Positions 1 through 9,905 of a stretch of DNA of 64,000 nt are shown here, piece by piece. The notes beneath the pieces were generated by a model. It searched no databases. It was given only the letters and a program-made list of their open reading frames with translations, and had not been told where the DNA came from. A program made the position numbers and the translations under genes. How positions within the stretch are numbered: position 1 is the first letter of the stretch; every line of letters begins with the position of its first letter. Source of the DNA: Acinetobacter sp. A47 (GTDB taxonomy: Bacteria; Pseudomonadota; Gammaproteobacteria; Pseudomonadales; Moraxellaceae); contig NZ_JSUS01000071.1 of assembly GCF_000805455.1 (NCBI RefSeq), forward strand, positions 310,001 through 374,000, in the 5' to 3' direction.

Positions 1-632
1 ATGTCCAACAGCTCGGTGTGATGCTCTAAAGCATATTCAATATCTTTGGGCTGGATCGAGACCTTCTGTGTCGGGGTCGGGTCTTTGGAGCGTTCATTGA
101 CATGCGCCGTAAGAGGATAATGACGTCCCATAAGACGGTTAAAAAAGACAGCGAACAGCAACAATAAAACCGAGTTCAGCAAAACGGGATACAAGACAAA
201 GTGAAAACCCAGTCGATGCACGGCTTCCCCGCCCAATACCGCAGTAATGGCAACGGCACCGCTTGGCGGATGCAATGAATCGGTAGTCATCATCATAAAA
301 ATGGCCAAACCGACCGCCACACTAAAGGCAGTGGTCAGGTCGGGTAAAAACTGGGTACAGGCCACCCCGATGATGCCCGCCAGCGTATTGCCTACCACCA
401 CGTTCCACGGTTGTGCCAGCGGACTGGCCGGCACCGCGAATAACAGCACCGAAGAAGCCCCCATCGGTGCGATGTACCAGGCATTCATGCCGCCCAGCAC
501 ATACCAGCTAATCAGGGAAGAAATTGCCAGGCCACACAAGGCACCCGTGCCTGCTAGCATCCTCTCTTTTAAAGGCAGAACCTTATAATTGGGTTTAAGA
601 AAATTTAGCCAGTCTGATGGGGTCGAGCTCAC
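1..632 (-). CDS. HPP family membrane protein (3' part missing)
   Basis: Reading leftwards from a GTG at 632 (AAGG-type ribosome binding site just upstream) gives an uninterrupted frame to the window edge. The N-terminal part is a multi-pass membrane domain with the features of the HPP family: a conserved Met-Gly-Ala-Ser-Ser stretch, then a transmembrane helix ending Asp-Ser-Leu-His-Pro-Pro-Ser-Gly, the His-Pro-Pro signature that names the family. After the membrane part the sequence becomes hydrophilic and helical, and in related proteins this region leads into CBS domains. HPP proteins are integral membrane proteins; some have been linked to nitrite transport in plants, but the bacterial role is unsettled. 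The C-terminus lies outside the window. Confidence 0.8.
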   Translation of the reverse strand, partial: MSSTPSDWLNFLKPNYKVLPLKERMLAGTGALCGLAISSLISWYVLGGMNAWYIAPMGASSVLLFAVPASPLAQPWNVVVGNTLAGIIGVACTQFLPDLTTAFSVAVGLAIFMMMTTDSLHPPSGAVAITAVLGGEAVHRLGFHFVLYPVLLNSVLLLLFAVFFNRLMGRHYPLTAHVNERSKDPTPTQKVSIQPKDIEYALEHHTELLD

Positions 633-753
633 AATGCACCTTGCTGGAAGCGTGTTGTTTTATTCGAGGCAGCAGTATACGCCTACTCAAGCTGAAGGTG
701 TATTTAAATTATAGTTTTAGATTATGAGTAAAGCTGTTGAAAAATAAATTTCT

Positions 754-1170
754 TCAGTTCACATATTCCTGAAGCTGTTCCAGCCGTTCACCATATTTTT
801 GCATGGGACAATACTCATACATGGGCGAACCAATATACGCGCCGGCATTGCGGCATTCCTGATCTACAAAGTTTTTCCAGAGCTGCTGCGATTTCATGAT
901 GTCATTATAGCGTTCAGGCTGTTGATATTCTTTGCTCTGTTTCTTGATCTGATCAAGTACCTGTACAATCTGTCTGGCATACTGTGCTTTGGTCCTGCTA
1001 CTGCAAATTGCGACCACGGCATTATTGATATTGCCCAGCCCCAGTTCCTGAATGGTTTCATCCACACAAATGCTATAAGCATCTGCTGATTGATTTTCTG
1101 CTTCGGCAAAGACATGCATACTCAGGCAGATCATTGCCAGTAACAGGCATTTAAAACTTGATTTCATCAT
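754..1170 (-). CDS. Secreted LprI-like (DUF1311) protein
   Basis: About 138 residues with a clear Sec signal peptide (lysines, then LLLAMICLSM, then a cleavage site near AEA). The mature part has widely spaced cysteines and the pattern seen in LprI / lysozyme-inhibitor-like proteins: a first Cys near the N-terminus, a run of long amphipathic helices, a QLWKNFVDQEC motif and a C-terminal Cys. Such proteins are periplasmic and some inhibit lysozyme, but inhibition cannot be read from the sequence. An upstream ATG at 1194 is in frame. The ATG at 1170 is preferred because it has a GAG-type ribosome binding site and gives a normal signal peptide length. It stands alone between unrelated genes. Confidence 0.6.
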   Translation of the reverse strand: MMKSSFKCLLLAMICLSMHVFAEAENQSADAYSICVDETIQELGLGNINNAVVAICSSRTKAQYARQIVQVLDQIKKQSKEYQQPERYNDIMKSQQLWKNFVDQECRNAGAYIGSPMYEYCPMQKYGERLEQLQEYVN

Positions 1171-1301
1171 TTTCGAGCTCTTTGTTTTCGTCATTTTTTA
1201 TCATCATGCTCAACAAGTCAGAACAGGATTATTATTTATTCAGCCCCAATTGTAAGCGCAGCCACATCACAAATGTACTTCTTTTCAGCCGCATCCCGTC
1301 A

Positions 1302-2093
1302 TTAAATATATTTTTCATTCAGATAACGCCAGTATCGTTTTGGCAAATACTGCACATGGAGCTTGATATTTTGCCGCTCTTTAATGTTGACGCTATTAAA
1401 GTAATCTTTCCATAGCTGATCATATAATACTTCCTGCTCATCCAGCTCCAGCTGGAAGCTTTGACTAAAGCCGGTTTCGATATGCCGGTCGACCTCATGT
1501 ACATCCATCGAGACTTCATGAATCTCATGCAAGTCATAATACAAGCCGTAGTGCCGCTGCTCATCATAGATCAGCCAGTGCTGATCCTGATAACGGCGTT
1601 TAAAATGCGGCTGAATGAGCGGTAATACATTAAAATCTGGCCGTACCAGACTAAGAAACAGTCCATCCGAGGTTTTCTTGAAACGTATAAATGCCTCCAT
1701 GCGGTGCTTTTCCCGCCCGACCTTTTTGGTCCATTGCGCAATTGCCAGCACACTCGGATGTGAATAGTCCTTTTCAATGGAAGCCTGCTGCTGAAATACA
1801 TAAATACAATACTGAAACAGGTGCTGATAGGCCGCCAGCGATTCTGATAGAGAGGTAAAATACAACTGCCTCAAGGCTGACTGCGACAGTTTTTGTTGCA
1901 AGCCCGCCCAGACCCGTTGCGCATGCTGTTCATGGGTCGGCACCTCGATCAGACTGGAAAACAGGCCATGCTGGGTCTGGTGTGGCAGACATAGCTGCAC
2001 TTCAAATTCTTTAAACTGAAAAGCACGAAACACACAGCTCAACAACCCGGCCATGGAACCATCAAAGCAATACGCCACAGGATCAGTCAGCAC
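1302..2093 (-). CDS. DUF4130 / TIGR03915-type DNA metabolism protein
   Basis: A 263-residue protein that begins with a Tyr-Cys-Phe-Asp-Gly-Ser segment and contains the FKKTSDGLFLSLVRPDFNVL block and the HFKRRYQDQHWLIYDEQR block typical of the DUF4130 family (TIGR03915, putative DNA metabolism protein). Members are almost always encoded next to a radical SAM protein of TIGR03916. Here the partner lies immediately upstream in transcription, only 2 bases away, so the two are surely cotranscribed and probably translationally coupled. In some bacteria the homologous domain is fused to a uracil-DNA-glycosylase domain, which is the basis for proposing a DNA repair role. The reaction is unknown. No frameshift or truncation is visible. 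Confidence 0.8.
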   Translation of the reverse strand: MLTDPVAYCFDGSMAGLLSCVFRAFQFKEFEVQLCLPHQTQHGLFSSLIEVPTHEQHAQRVWAGLQQKLSQSALRQLYFTSLSESLAAYQHLFQYCIYVFQQQASIEKDYSHPSVLAIAQWTKKVGREKHRMEAFIRFKKTSDGLFLSLVRPDFNVLPLIQPHFKRRYQDQHWLIYDEQRHYGLYYDLHEIHEVSMDVHEVDRHIETGFSQSFQLELDEQEVLYDQLWKDYFNSVNIKERQNIKLHVQYLPKRYWRYLNEKYI

Positions 2094-2095
2094 GG

Positions 2096-3358
2096 TTAAA
2101 AGCCTAAACTCAGCTGTGGGGACAGTTGTTGCACATACTTTGAGGAACCCTGCATCAAGATTCGCTGACGGATATCATGAGGAGCAAGTTCTTTCTGGAA
2201 ACGCGGACTGTCTTCACAGCGAATAAAAAACTTTGCCCGCGAATAAGCCACACCGAGCTGTTTTAGCAAATCAATATGGATTTTGCCAAAACGTCTAGCC
2301 TGCACAATTTTCCTGGCCGACTTCACCCCGATACCCGGCACCCGCAGTACCATCCGGTAATCGGCGCGATTTAAGTCCACCGGGAACTGTTCAGGATGGC
2401 GTAAGGCCCAGCTCAGCTTCGGGTCAATATCCAGATCCAGATGCGGAAAATGCTCATCCACGATTTCATTGACCTGAAAGCCATAAAAACGCATCAACCA
2501 GTCACTCTGGTACAGCCGGTTTTCACGTAATAGCGGCGGCGCAGACCCCACAGCAGGTAAATAATGATTTTCGGTATTGATCGGGATATAACCCGAAAAA
2601 TAAACCCGTTTGAGTTTAAATTCCTTATAGTGCCGATCTGCCATTAACAATACATCCTGATCGGTTTCCTGATGCGCCCCCACCACCATCTGTGTAGTTT
2701 GCCCGGCAGGTACATATTTCGGCACATGCTTGATCACCTGCCGTTCATCCTTCAACTGAATCAGGCGATCGCGAACCAGACCCAAATCTTTTTGTACTTC
2801 CTGATGCGATTTTTCAGGGGCAAAAGTTTTCAGTCCGGCTTCTGTCGGCATTTCCAGATTGATACTCATCCGGTCGGCATATAGCCCTGCTTCATGGATC
2901 AGCTCCGGTGATGCACCCGGAATGGTTTTGAGATGAATATAACCGTTAAAATTTTCTTCCAGACGCAGCTTCTTTACCACCTGTAGCATGCGTTCCATGG
3001 TGTAGTCTGCGGACTTGAAAATGCCCGAGCTGAGAAACAGTCCTTCAATATAATTACGCCGATAGAAATTGATGGTCAGGTCAACCACTTCCTGCACGGT
3101 AAAGGCTGCCCGTTTTACGTCATTAGAACGACGTGATACGCAGTAGGCACAATCAAAAATACAGACATTACTGAACAGGATTTTTAGCAAGGAAACACAG
3201 CGCCCATCTTCGGTATAGCTATGGCAAATTCCTGAATGGCTGGCATCTCCAAGCCCCTTGCCTTTGTTTTTACGGTCACTGCCACTGGAAGAACAGGACA
3301 CGTCATATTTGGCAGCGTCCGCAAGAATCTGGAGTTTTTCACGAATGCGATCAGACAT
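2096..3358 (-). CDS. Putative DNA modification/repair radical SAM protein (TIGR03916)
   Basis: A 420-residue radical SAM protein. The iron-sulfur cluster motif is CX3CX2C (Cys66, Cys70, Cys73), the canonical spacing, and it is preceded by a second Cys-rich segment (Cys22, Cys45, Cys54). The C-terminal third carries a helix-hairpin-helix motif (VPGIGVKSARKIVQARR, about residues 345-361), as found in non-specific DNA-binding proteins, including DNA glycosylases. This combination defines the TIGR03916 family. Chemistry and substrate are unknown; a role in processing damaged bases is inferred from the HhH motif and from the DUF4130 partner 2 bases downstream. The stretch 3359-3571 upstream holds no gene and probably carries the promoter. 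Confidence 0.85.
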   Translation of the reverse strand: MSDRIREKLQILADAAKYDVSCSSSGSDRKNKGKGLGDASHSGICHSYTEDGRCVSLLKILFSNVCIFDCAYCVSRRSNDVKRAAFTVQEVVDLTINFYRRNYIEGLFLSSGIFKSADYTMERMLQVVKKLRLEENFNGYIHLKTIPGASPELIHEAGLYADRMSINLEMPTEAGLKTFAPEKSHQEVQKDLGLVRDRLIQLKDERQVIKHVPKYVPAGQTTQMVVGAHQETDQDVLLMADRHYKEFKLKRVYFSGYIPINTENHYLPAVGSAPPLLRENRLYQSDWLMRFYGFQVNEIVDEHFPHLDLDIDPKLSWALRHPEQFPVDLNRADYRMVLRVPGIGVKSARKIVQARRFGKIHIDLLKQLGVAYSRAKFFIRCEDSPRFQKELAPHDIRQRILMQGSSKYVQQLSPQLSLGF

Positions 3359-3571
3359 TTCAAACGACCTGGGCAGAACAGAGAAGATCGTCTAAAAATT
3401 AGCATGTCCATGCTGTGAAATTAAGAGCATGAGAGATGCTATACGTCATGGAGTGACGCTTAAATAAAATAGATATAAAAATATATTTATTATCAAACAA
3501 TTAATCACCCTAAAACGGCAGGTATAAATAGAGATGGATTAACATCATATTTATACCTTATTGCATAGCGG

Positions 3572-4366
3572 CTAAAATCTGTTTTTATCCTTACAGGTAT
3601 TTGGATAAGTCTCTTTTCTCTTCAGATCAAAATCAAAAACAGGCTGAATCGGTATTTCCTCCGTACGGTAATAACACATTTCACGCCATTTCATTGCTTC
3701 TTCTTTATTTTCTGGCAAACCATTTAAGCCAGAATAATAATTTTGAAACATATTCTCCTGACCATTTGCATACCCCAGCTTGGCAGCTTTGATATACCAT
3801 TCTGTTGAAATCTTGCCATTTTGCTCTACCCCTAACCCTTGCTGATAAAGCACTCCAATATTATTCATTCCCGCCGGATTGCCCTGCTCGGCAGCTTTGC
3901 GATACCAATACATGGCTTTTTTATAGTCTGTATCTACCCCATAACCTGTATGAAAATATGTACCTACCCTGAACTGGGCATCAGCATTGCCTGCTTGCGC
4001 AGCCTCTTCCGAGAGTTTGAACATCTTAGGTACAAAACGACTTAAGTCTTCTTTCCGATAATACAGTGTCGTCAAATTCAATTTAGCTAAAGCACTTCCT
4101 TGTTCAGCCGCTTGTTGAAAGAGCTGCTCGACCTTTAAGGCTTTTTTTGCTTTTGTCGCTTCATCATAATTTCGATCTCGAATACGATCATTCATATTCT
4201 TATAATAGACTAAGGCTGCATAATCATTTAATTCATCTGCACTTAAATCTTTAAAGTGATAATCATAAGAAGCAGAAAGATAAGTCCAGTTATGCTTTAA
4301 ATAGTAAAAACCCAAAATTCCTAAAAATAATATAAAAATACCAAGATAATACTTTTTTAAATTCAT
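3572..4366 (-). CDS. Sel1-repeat (SLR) protein with N-terminal membrane anchor
   Basis: A 264-residue protein with one N-terminal hydrophobic helix (about residues 8-25, YYLGIFILFLGILGFYYL) and no obvious cleavage site, so probably inner-membrane anchored with the rest in the periplasm. Residues about 90-215 hold four Sel1-type tetratricopeptide-like repeats, recognisable from AEQGSALAKLNL, AAQAGNADAQFRVG, AAEQGNPAGMNNIGVLYQQG and AAKLGYANGQEN. SLR proteins are protein-protein scaffolds. The partner is unknown and the neighbours give no hint. The gene is a single transcription unit with AT-rich flanks. Confidence 0.8.
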   Translation of the reverse strand: MNLKKYYLGIFILFLGILGFYYLKHNWTYLSASYDYHFKDLSADELNDYAALVYYKNMNDRIRDRNYDEATKAKKALKVEQLFQQAAEQGSALAKLNLTTLYYRKEDLSRFVPKMFKLSEEAAQAGNADAQFRVGTYFHTGYGVDTDYKKAMYWYRKAAEQGNPAGMNNIGVLYQQGLGVEQNGKISTEWYIKAAKLGYANGQENMFQNYYSGLNGLPENKEEAMKWREMCYYRTEEIPIQPVFDFDLKRKETYPNTCKDKNRF

Positions 4367-4518
4367 TTTCAGAACAATCTAATTCAAATTATGACAGGTT
4401 ATCCTAACAAAATTTTATAGTTCCCTGTATACAAAAGATAATCGTCATATTTTAAATACAGATAGACATGCTCGGCAGATCATCTTAAAATTTTTAAAAT
4501 CCTGAAAATACGCTATTT

Positions 4519-4992
4519 ATGATGAACACAACAAAAAATATCGATTATCAACCTAAAATCAGCCTTATTATTACGCCTCTTATTCCGATAAGCCTGCTGT
4601 TCTTATTTTGTTTGTTTACCGGAAAATTCAGTCTTGACCTTGTTTATATCGCAGGTCTTTTTTGCGGTATTTACTATATTCTGTTATTTCCGGTTTTACT
4701 CCGGATTTGTCATATTCTCATTGCCAAAGATCGTTTTATTTTTCCGTTTATGTGGTTCGGTGCACATGTATCATTTAGCTTGTTATATTTCTTTCTGGCT
4801 ATCTATGAAAATATTTCTCATAACCAACCGTTATTCGAATATGTTTTCCCAACGGTTTGGCATACGTTCGCCTCAACCTTTACGCTGACCATCAGTTTTA
4901 TTCTGAGCCTGATTTTTTGGTCTTTTGCCTCGTTCCGACCTAAATTAAAAGCCAAAGAGATGAAAGAATCTGCCATAGATCATGCTGAATAA
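4519..4992 (+). CDS. Small multi-pass membrane protein, function unknown
   Basis: A 157-residue protein with about four hydrophobic segments (near residues 14-34, 38-60, 70-95 and 115-140) and short charged ends; the C-terminus is lysine and glutamate rich. I do not recognise a family. It lies just upstream of glyQ on the same strand but separated from it by about 90 bases that can hold the glyQ promoter. Translation probably starts at the ATG at 4519; an ATG directly after it codes for the second residue and could also serve. Confidence 0.6.
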   Translation: MMNTTKNIDYQPKISLIITPLIPISLLFLFCLFTGKFSLDLVYIAGLFCGIYYILLFPVLLRICHILIAKDRFIFPFMWFGAHVSFSLLYFFLAIYENISHNQPLFEYVFPTVWHTFASTFTLTISFILSLIFWSFASFRPKLKAKEMKESAIDHAE

Positions 4993-5084
4993 TTTTTTTA
5001 CGGGTAAAGAAACAAGCCTTTGCCACTCCATCCCAAAATCCTTATACTTAAGCACAATTTTTGTTTGATTCCAGTGGATGCACC

Positions 5085-6062
5085 ATGAGTCGTGCTATAT
5101 CGCATATTGATACCTTTCAGGGCTTGATTCTTGCCCTACAAAACTATTGGGCGGAGCAAGGCTGCGTCGTATTACAACCCTATGATATGGAAATGGGCGC
5201 AGGCACATTCCACACTGCGACCTTCTTACGTGCGTTAGGGCCAGAAACCTGGAACGCGGCATACGTTCAACCTTCACGTCGTCCGAAAGACGGTCGTTAT
5301 GGCGAGAACCCGAACCGTTTACAACACTACTATCAGTTCCAGGTGGTGCTAAAACCAAACCCGGACAATATCCAGCAGCTTTATCTCGATTCATTAAAAG
5401 CAATCGGCATTGATACCCTGACCCACGACATCCGTTTTGTGGAAGACAACTGGGAATCGCCAACACTTGGCGCTTGGGGCTTAGGTTGGGAAGTCTGGTT
5501 AAACGGTATGGAAGTGACCCAGTTCACTTACTTCCAGCAAGTCGGTGGTGTTGAATGTTATCCGGTTACAGGTGAGATCACTTACGGCTTAGAACGTCTG
5601 GCGATGTACCTGCAAGGGGTAGACTCGGTTTACGATCTGGTCTGGACGAAGGGTCAGTTCGGTACAGTGACCTATGGTGATGTCTTCCATCAAAACGAAG
5701 TTGAGCAATCAACCTATAACTTTGAATACGCACCTGTCGAGAAAATGTTTGAACTGTTCGACTTCTATGAAGCTGAAGCGTCTCGTTTAATCGAAGCGGA
5801 ACTGCCACTTCCAGCCTACGAACAGGTGATCAAGGCATCACATTGCTTTAACTTGCTCGATGCACGTGGTGCAATTTCGGTCACTGAACGTCAACGTTAT
5901 ATTTTACGTGTTCGTACTTTGGCGCGTTCAATTGCACAAAGTTATGTGGCGGCCCGTGCCAAACTTGGTTTCCCGATGGCAGAACCGCATTTGCGTGATG
6001 AAGTATTGGCTCAGCTCAAAGCACAAGTTGAAGCAGAAGCTTCATTAAAAGCAAAAGACTAA
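5085..6062 (+). CDS. glyQ: Glycine--tRNA ligase alpha subunit
   Basis: A 325-residue protein closely matching bacterial GlyQ along its whole length. It catalyses, with GlyS in an alpha2beta2 enzyme, ATP-dependent charging of tRNA(Gly) in the cytosol; the alpha subunit holds the class II catalytic core. Diagnostic blocks include [52 protein letters not shown] and [12 protein letters not shown]. An in-frame ATG lies 24 bases upstream, but the start at 5085 gives the N-terminus expected for the family ([15 protein letters not shown]). In most relatives glyS follows directly; here a 158-codon gene lies between them. Confidence 0.97.
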   Translation: MSRAISHIDTFQGLILALQNYWAEQGCVVLQPYDMEMGAGTFHTATFLRALGPETWNAAYVQPSRRPKDGRYGENPNRLQHYYQFQVVLKPNPDNIQQLYLDSLKAIGIDTLTHDIRFVEDNWESPTLGAWGLGWEVWLNGMEVTQFTYFQQVGGVECYPVTGEITYGLERLAMYLQGVDSVYDLVWTKGQFGTVTYGDVFHQNEVEQSTYNFEYAPVEKMFELFDFYEAEASRLIEAELPLPAYEQVIKASHCFNLLDARGAISVTERQRYILRVRTLARSIAQSYVAARAKLGFPMAEPHLRDEVLAQLKAQVEAEASLKAKD

Positions 6063-6075
6063 AGTTGTTTTACTG

Positions 6076-6552
6076 ATGCAAAATCCGCACTCAATTGTCC
6101 ATTATGGTATTGACGAGCAACAACAACGTATTGCGAATGCCGTTCAAAATGGCCAATGGGTGAGTGCTGCCAACAATACCAAATGGTCTGAGCTGATCAC
6201 ATTTATGCAAAACGATGACTGGGGTCCTAGTTATCGTTATTGCTGGATCAGTAATAAATTTATCAGCAATTGGGATGTTGAGTGGTTTGGTCATTTGCCC
6301 TATCCATTCGCAGGGGTGTTATGGCTAGACTTAAGTACATTAGAGCATCAGATAGAAAAGCCTTGGGGACATAAGAAAATCATTGACCACTCGGCTCGAT
6401 TTAAAAATTTATTGGTAAAGATTGGTTTAGAGTTTGAACAACGTGAAGATATCATTCGGATTTGGGGATACTTACCTAAAGATGAAACGGATTTTCCACC
6501 TCAAACCAACTTTGTACAGCCACACCATATTTTTTCGGATACATGGAAATGA
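6076..6552 (+). CDS. DUF6678-like protein encoded between glyQ and glyS
   Basis: A 158-residue soluble protein with no signal peptide or membrane segment. The arrangement [12 protein letters not shown], then [21 protein letters not shown], then a C-terminal IIRIWGYL resembles the DUF6678 family of small uncharacterised proteins; this assignment comes from memory of the pattern and is tentative. The gene begins 13 bases after the glyQ stop and its TGA overlaps the glyS ATG (ATGA). It is therefore embedded in the glyQ-glyS operon and probably translationally coupled to glyS. There is no obvious link between this family and aminoacylation. Confidence 0.7.
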   Translation: MQNPHSIVHYGIDEQQQRIANAVQNGQWVSAANNTKWSELITFMQNDDWGPSYRYCWISNKFISNWDVEWFGHLPYPFAGVLWLDLSTLEHQIEKPWGHKKIIDHSARFKNLLVKIGLEFEQREDIIRIWGYLPKDETDFPPQTNFVQPHHIFSDTWK

Positions 6553-8615
6553 CACATACCGTACTATTTGAATTGGGTTGTGAAGAACTTCCACCCAAAA
6601 GCTTAAAAACCTTACGTGATGCACTCAAGGCAGAAACTGAAAAAGGCTTAAAAGATGCAGGCTTAAACTTTGCCTCAATCGAAGCGTATGCTGCGCCACG
6701 CCGTTTAGCATTAAAAATTGTAGACATCGATGCAGCTCAGGCAGATACGCAAAAACGTTTTGATGGCCCTGCGGTACAAGCGGCGTATGATGCTGAAGGC
6801 AAACCGACCAAAGCGCTTGAAGGCTTTATGCGTGGTCAAGGCATTACCGTTGACCAGCTTTCGACGTTCCAGGCAGGTAAAGTTGAAAAAGTTTGCTTCC
6901 TGAAAGATGTCAAAGGTCAAAGCCTAGACGTTTTACTGCCGCAAATTTTACAGACTGCACTGGATAACTTGCCAATCGCAAAACGTATGCGTTCAGCAGC
7001 AAGCCGTACCGAATTTGTGCGTCCAGTCAAATGGGTGGTATTGCTGAAAGATGCTCAAGTGATTGATGCAACCATTCAAGATCATAAAACAGGTAACGTG
7101 ACTTATGGTCATCGTTTCCATGCACCTGAAGCCGTGACTTTGGCGCATGCAAATGACTATCTGGCAACGTTAGAACAAGCCTATGTGGTTGCTGATTTTG
7201 CAAAGCGTCAAGCCACGATCCAAGCCCAAGTGAAGACCTTGGCAGATGAAGTCAATGCCACTGCAATTGTACCGGCTGACTTGCTGGATGAAGTGACCAG
7301 TCTGGTGGAATGGCCTGTTGCCTTACGTGCAACTTTTGAAGAACGCTATTTGGCGGTTCCGCAAGAAGCCTTGATTACCACCATGCAGGATAACCAGAAA
7401 TATTTCTGCTTAATCAATGCCGAAGGTAAATTACAGCCTTACTTCATTACCGTTTCAAATATTGAGTCTAAAGATCCGGCTCAAATTATTGAAGGCAATG
7501 AAAAAGTGGTTCGCCCGCGTTTATCCGATGCGGAGTTCTTCTTCTTGCAAGACCAGAAGCAACCACTTGCATCTCGTAAAGAAAAACTGGCCAACATGGT
7601 GTTCCAGGCACAATTGGGTACACTTTGGGATAAATCACAACGTATTGCCAAACTGGCTGTAGCATTGTCGCCAATTACCGGTGCAAATGCAGCCGATGCT
7701 GAGAAAGCAGCATTATTGGCCAAATGTGACTTAACCTCGGAACTGGTGGGTGAATTCCCGGAACTTCAAGGGATTGCAGGCACGTACTATGCGCGTCTTG
7801 AAGGTGAAAATAACGAAGTCGCTGAAGCTTTAGGTGAACAGTATTTACCGAAATTTGCAGGCGATGTATTACCTCAAACCAAAACCGGTACAACCATTGC
7901 CCTTGCCGATCGTTTAGATACGTTGGTCGGTATTTTCGGGATTGGTCAGGCACCAACAGGTTCGAAAGACCCATTTGCATTACGCCGTTCTGCGATTGGT
8001 ATCTTGCGTCTGATCATCGAAAATGAACTTGATGTGACCATCGAAGAACTGGTGAACTTTGCCTTGCAAGGTTATGGCGACATCATCAAAGATCATGACA
8101 AGACACGTAACGATGCAGTTGCTTTCCTTGAAGGCCGATACCGTGCCAAGTATGAGGACCAAGGCGTTGCAGTTGATGTAATTCAGGCGGTTCAAGCACT
8201 TGCACCAAAATCTCCACTTGATTTTGATAAGCGTGTGACTGCGGTCAATCATTTCCGCACCTTGCCAGAAGCGGCTGCATTGGCTGCGGCAAACAAACGT
8301 GTTGCCAATATCCTTGCCAAAGAAGCAGCACCTGAAGGTGCTGTGGTTGAAGCCAATCTGGTAGAAGCGGCTGAAAAAGCACTTTATGCAGAGTTATCTG
8401 CACTCACACCTGTAGTTCAGCCATTGCTTGCTGCACGTAACTACACCGAAGCCTTGTCTAAGCTTGCTGCGCTTCGTGCGCCAATCGATGCCTTCTTTGA
8501 AGGTGTGATGGTCATGGCAGATGATGCTGAATTAAAAGCCAACCGTTTACGTTTATTGGCTCAGTTGCGTGATCTGTTCACGGCGATTGCAGATATCAGT
8601 GTGTTGCAGGGCTAA
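6549..8615 (+). CDS. glyS: Glycine--tRNA ligase beta subunit
   Basis: A 688-residue protein matching GlyS, the tRNA-binding subunit of the tetrameric bacterial glycyl-tRNA synthetase. It starts [19 protein letters not shown], the standard GlyS N-terminus, and contains [19 protein letters not shown], the NQKYFCLI block, and near the middle [20 protein letters not shown] followed by [11 protein letters not shown], an HD-like region typical of GlyS. The C-terminal anticodon-binding (DALR-type) part is intact. ATG 6549 is used rather than the ATG at 6543, because it overlaps the preceding stop as ATGA and gives the expected N-terminus. A strong terminator follows. Confidence 0.97.
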   Translation: MTHTVLFELGCEELPPKSLKTLRDALKAETEKGLKDAGLNFASIEAYAAPRRLALKIVDIDAAQADTQKRFDGPAVQAAYDAEGKPTKALEGFMRGQGITVDQLSTFQAGKVEKVCFLKDVKGQSLDVLLPQILQTALDNLPIAKRMRSAASRTEFVRPVKWVVLLKDAQVIDATIQDHKTGNVTYGHRFHAPEAVTLAHANDYLATLEQAYVVADFAKRQATIQAQVKTLADEVNATAIVPADLLDEVTSLVEWPVALRATFEERYLAVPQEALITTMQDNQKYFCLINAEGKLQPYFITVSNIESKDPAQIIEGNEKVVRPRLSDAEFFFLQDQKQPLASRKEKLANMVFQAQLGTLWDKSQRIAKLAVALSPITGANAADAEKAALLAKCDLTSELVGEFPELQGIAGTYYARLEGENNEVAEALGEQYLPKFAGDVLPQTKTGTTIALADRLDTLVGIFGIGQAPTGSKDPFALRRSAIGILRLIIENELDVTIEELVNFALQGYGDIIKDHDKTRNDAVAFLEGRYRAKYEDQGVAVDVIQAVQALAPKSPLDFDKRVTAVNHFRTLPEAAALAAANKRVANILAKEAAPEGAVVEANLVEAAEKALYAELSALTPVVQPLLAARNYTEALSKLAALRAPIDAFFEGVMVMADDAELKANRLRLLAQLRDLFTAIADISVLQG

Positions 8616-8641
8616 GTCTGTATTCATTTGAATCCTTTAAG

Positions 8642-8671
8642 AAAACCTGCTAGTAATAGCAGGTTTTTTTT
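8642..8671 (+). terminator. Rho-independent terminator of the glyQ-glyS operon
   Basis: An 11-bp perfect stem (AAAACCTGCTA / TAGCAGGTTTT) with a 4-base loop is followed by a run of T, 26 bases after the glyS stop. Confidence 0.9.
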
Positions 8672-8691
8672 ATGTGCATTGATTAATAAAA

Positions 8692-9162
8692 ATGACGCAA
8701 TCTAAAAATTACTATCGTATCGATCTCATTCTTGCCTTGATACATGCCGCTTTACTCTTGATCAGTTGGATAAGCCATACACGCTTTCCATTCATTCAAA
8801 CCAAACCCGATATGAGTGGCCTGTTTTTTATGATCATTTCGATTTTAGGCGGAATGATTGCACTGATTATTCTGGCCGTTGTATTACCGCGTTTAGATCA
8901 CTCGGTCAATCAATTAGCACTCAGGAAATTTTTATATGCCTTGCTCTACTGGATTTCCAGTAGTCTTATTTTTATTCTGTTTGGCAATACCCAATGGCTA
9001 TTTCACCTACCCTTGCCTTGCATCTTTATATTTGCTGTCATCTTTTTAGGTTCAATCTATTTATCCATCATACGACTCGCAGATATACGCAAACAAGATT
9101 ACCTGATCCTTCTGGCTATTTTTGGCTTCTTTTTTCTCTTCTTTTTCTGCACAAGTTTTTAA
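8692..9162 (+). CDS. Small hydrophobic membrane protein, function unknown
   Basis: A 156-residue protein with four to five predicted transmembrane helices (near residues 10-26, 40-64, 80-98, 105-125 and 133-153) and few charged residues. No family is recognised. It starts 20 bases after the glyS terminator without a good Shine-Dalgarno sequence, so it may be weakly expressed or its true start may be internal. The next gene downstream begins about 100 bases later. Confidence 0.55.
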   Translation: MTQSKNYYRIDLILALIHAALLLISWISHTRFPFIQTKPDMSGLFFMIISILGGMIALIILAVVLPRLDHSVNQLALRKFLYALLYWISSSLIFILFGNTQWLFHLPLPCIFIFAVIFLGSIYLSIIRLADIRKQDYLILLAIFGFFFLFFFCTSF

Positions 9163-9269
9163 TAAAGGTTACGTAGCGTATCAATTTCCTTGCATCACCA
9201 CCCTTTTCTTCTCCACAACGATAAGATATAAAATCTCGATTGCGCCCGATCGCACAAAGGACAGAAAAG

Positions 9270-9689
9270 ATGATGAAGAAACTACAACTCTTATGTTTAA
9301 CCACTGCACTTGCAGCCTCGTCTTCTCTCTGGGCAGCAGATACCACAAATGCCTCAACAGTAACCAATGCCGAAGCTGAAAAAACCATGCCTTATGGTGA
9401 TAATCCAAGTATTGGTCGTGTACTGCTGTATAAAACCGGCAAAGGCATACAGAACCTGGGCAACTCGATTCAGGGTGCCTCTGAAAACACCTCTCAAAAG
9501 ATCAGTGAAAGATGGCAAGACACCAAGAAATATACCGAAGAACAGTCAGAAGTGGTTCAGGCTCAAACCGAAAAAGCCAAACAGTTTACCGCTAAAAAGT
9601 GGCAAGAAACCAAAGATGCAGTGGTCGGAACCAATGAAGGCAATGTTCCGATTGAGCGTGCAGAACTGAGCCAGTCCTCAAAAAATTAA
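9270..9689 (+). CDS. Exported helical protein, function unknown
   Basis: About 139 residues with a Sec signal peptide (MMKKLQLLCLTTALAASSSLWA, cleavage after WA). The mature protein is hydrophilic and largely helical, with a middle section of short amphipathic stretches rich in Lys, Glu and Gln (KISERWQDTKKYTEEQ, KAKQFTAKKWQETKDA) and a C-terminal GNVPIERAELS segment. This is reminiscent of other small periplasmic helical proteins, but no named family is assigned. The start at 9270 is chosen for the AAGGA about 9 bases upstream; the ATG at 9273 is equally possible. An upstream in-frame ATG at 9240 would spoil the signal peptide. Confidence 0.6.
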   Translation: MMKKLQLLCLTTALAASSSLWAADTTNASTVTNAEAEKTMPYGDNPSIGRVLLYKTGKGIQNLGNSIQGASENTSQKISERWQDTKKYTEEQSEVVQAQTEKAKQFTAKKWQETKDAVVGTNEGNVPIERAELSQSSKN

Positions 9690-9693
9690 ACTG

Positions 9694-9722
9694 TAAGGCC
9701 GCTACATGATAGAGGCCTTTCA
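9694..9722 (+). terminator. Possible weak terminator
   Basis: AAGGCC and GGCCTT form a 6-bp stem around a long loop, followed by only a short T-rich stretch, just after the stop of the exported helical protein. Weak candidate. Confidence 0.35.
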
Positions 9723-9905
9723 TTGGCTACTGCATGAAATAACACTTGACCGGGATCTGGTACAACACGGTTCACGATGTTGCTTCTGTTATCATTATTA
9801 AAAAATAGGCTTTAGATTTACAGAGTGATCTCAAAACATGGCTTGAACTTCCGGACTGTAGTCGACACACTGAACCGATCAATTTACAGGACTGGAAGCC
9901 CGCAC

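Noticed and set aside
247..588. Plus-strand open frame of 113 codons at the left end
   Set aside because: It is antisense to the HPP-family gene, whose translation has clear transmembrane and His-Pro-Pro motifs.
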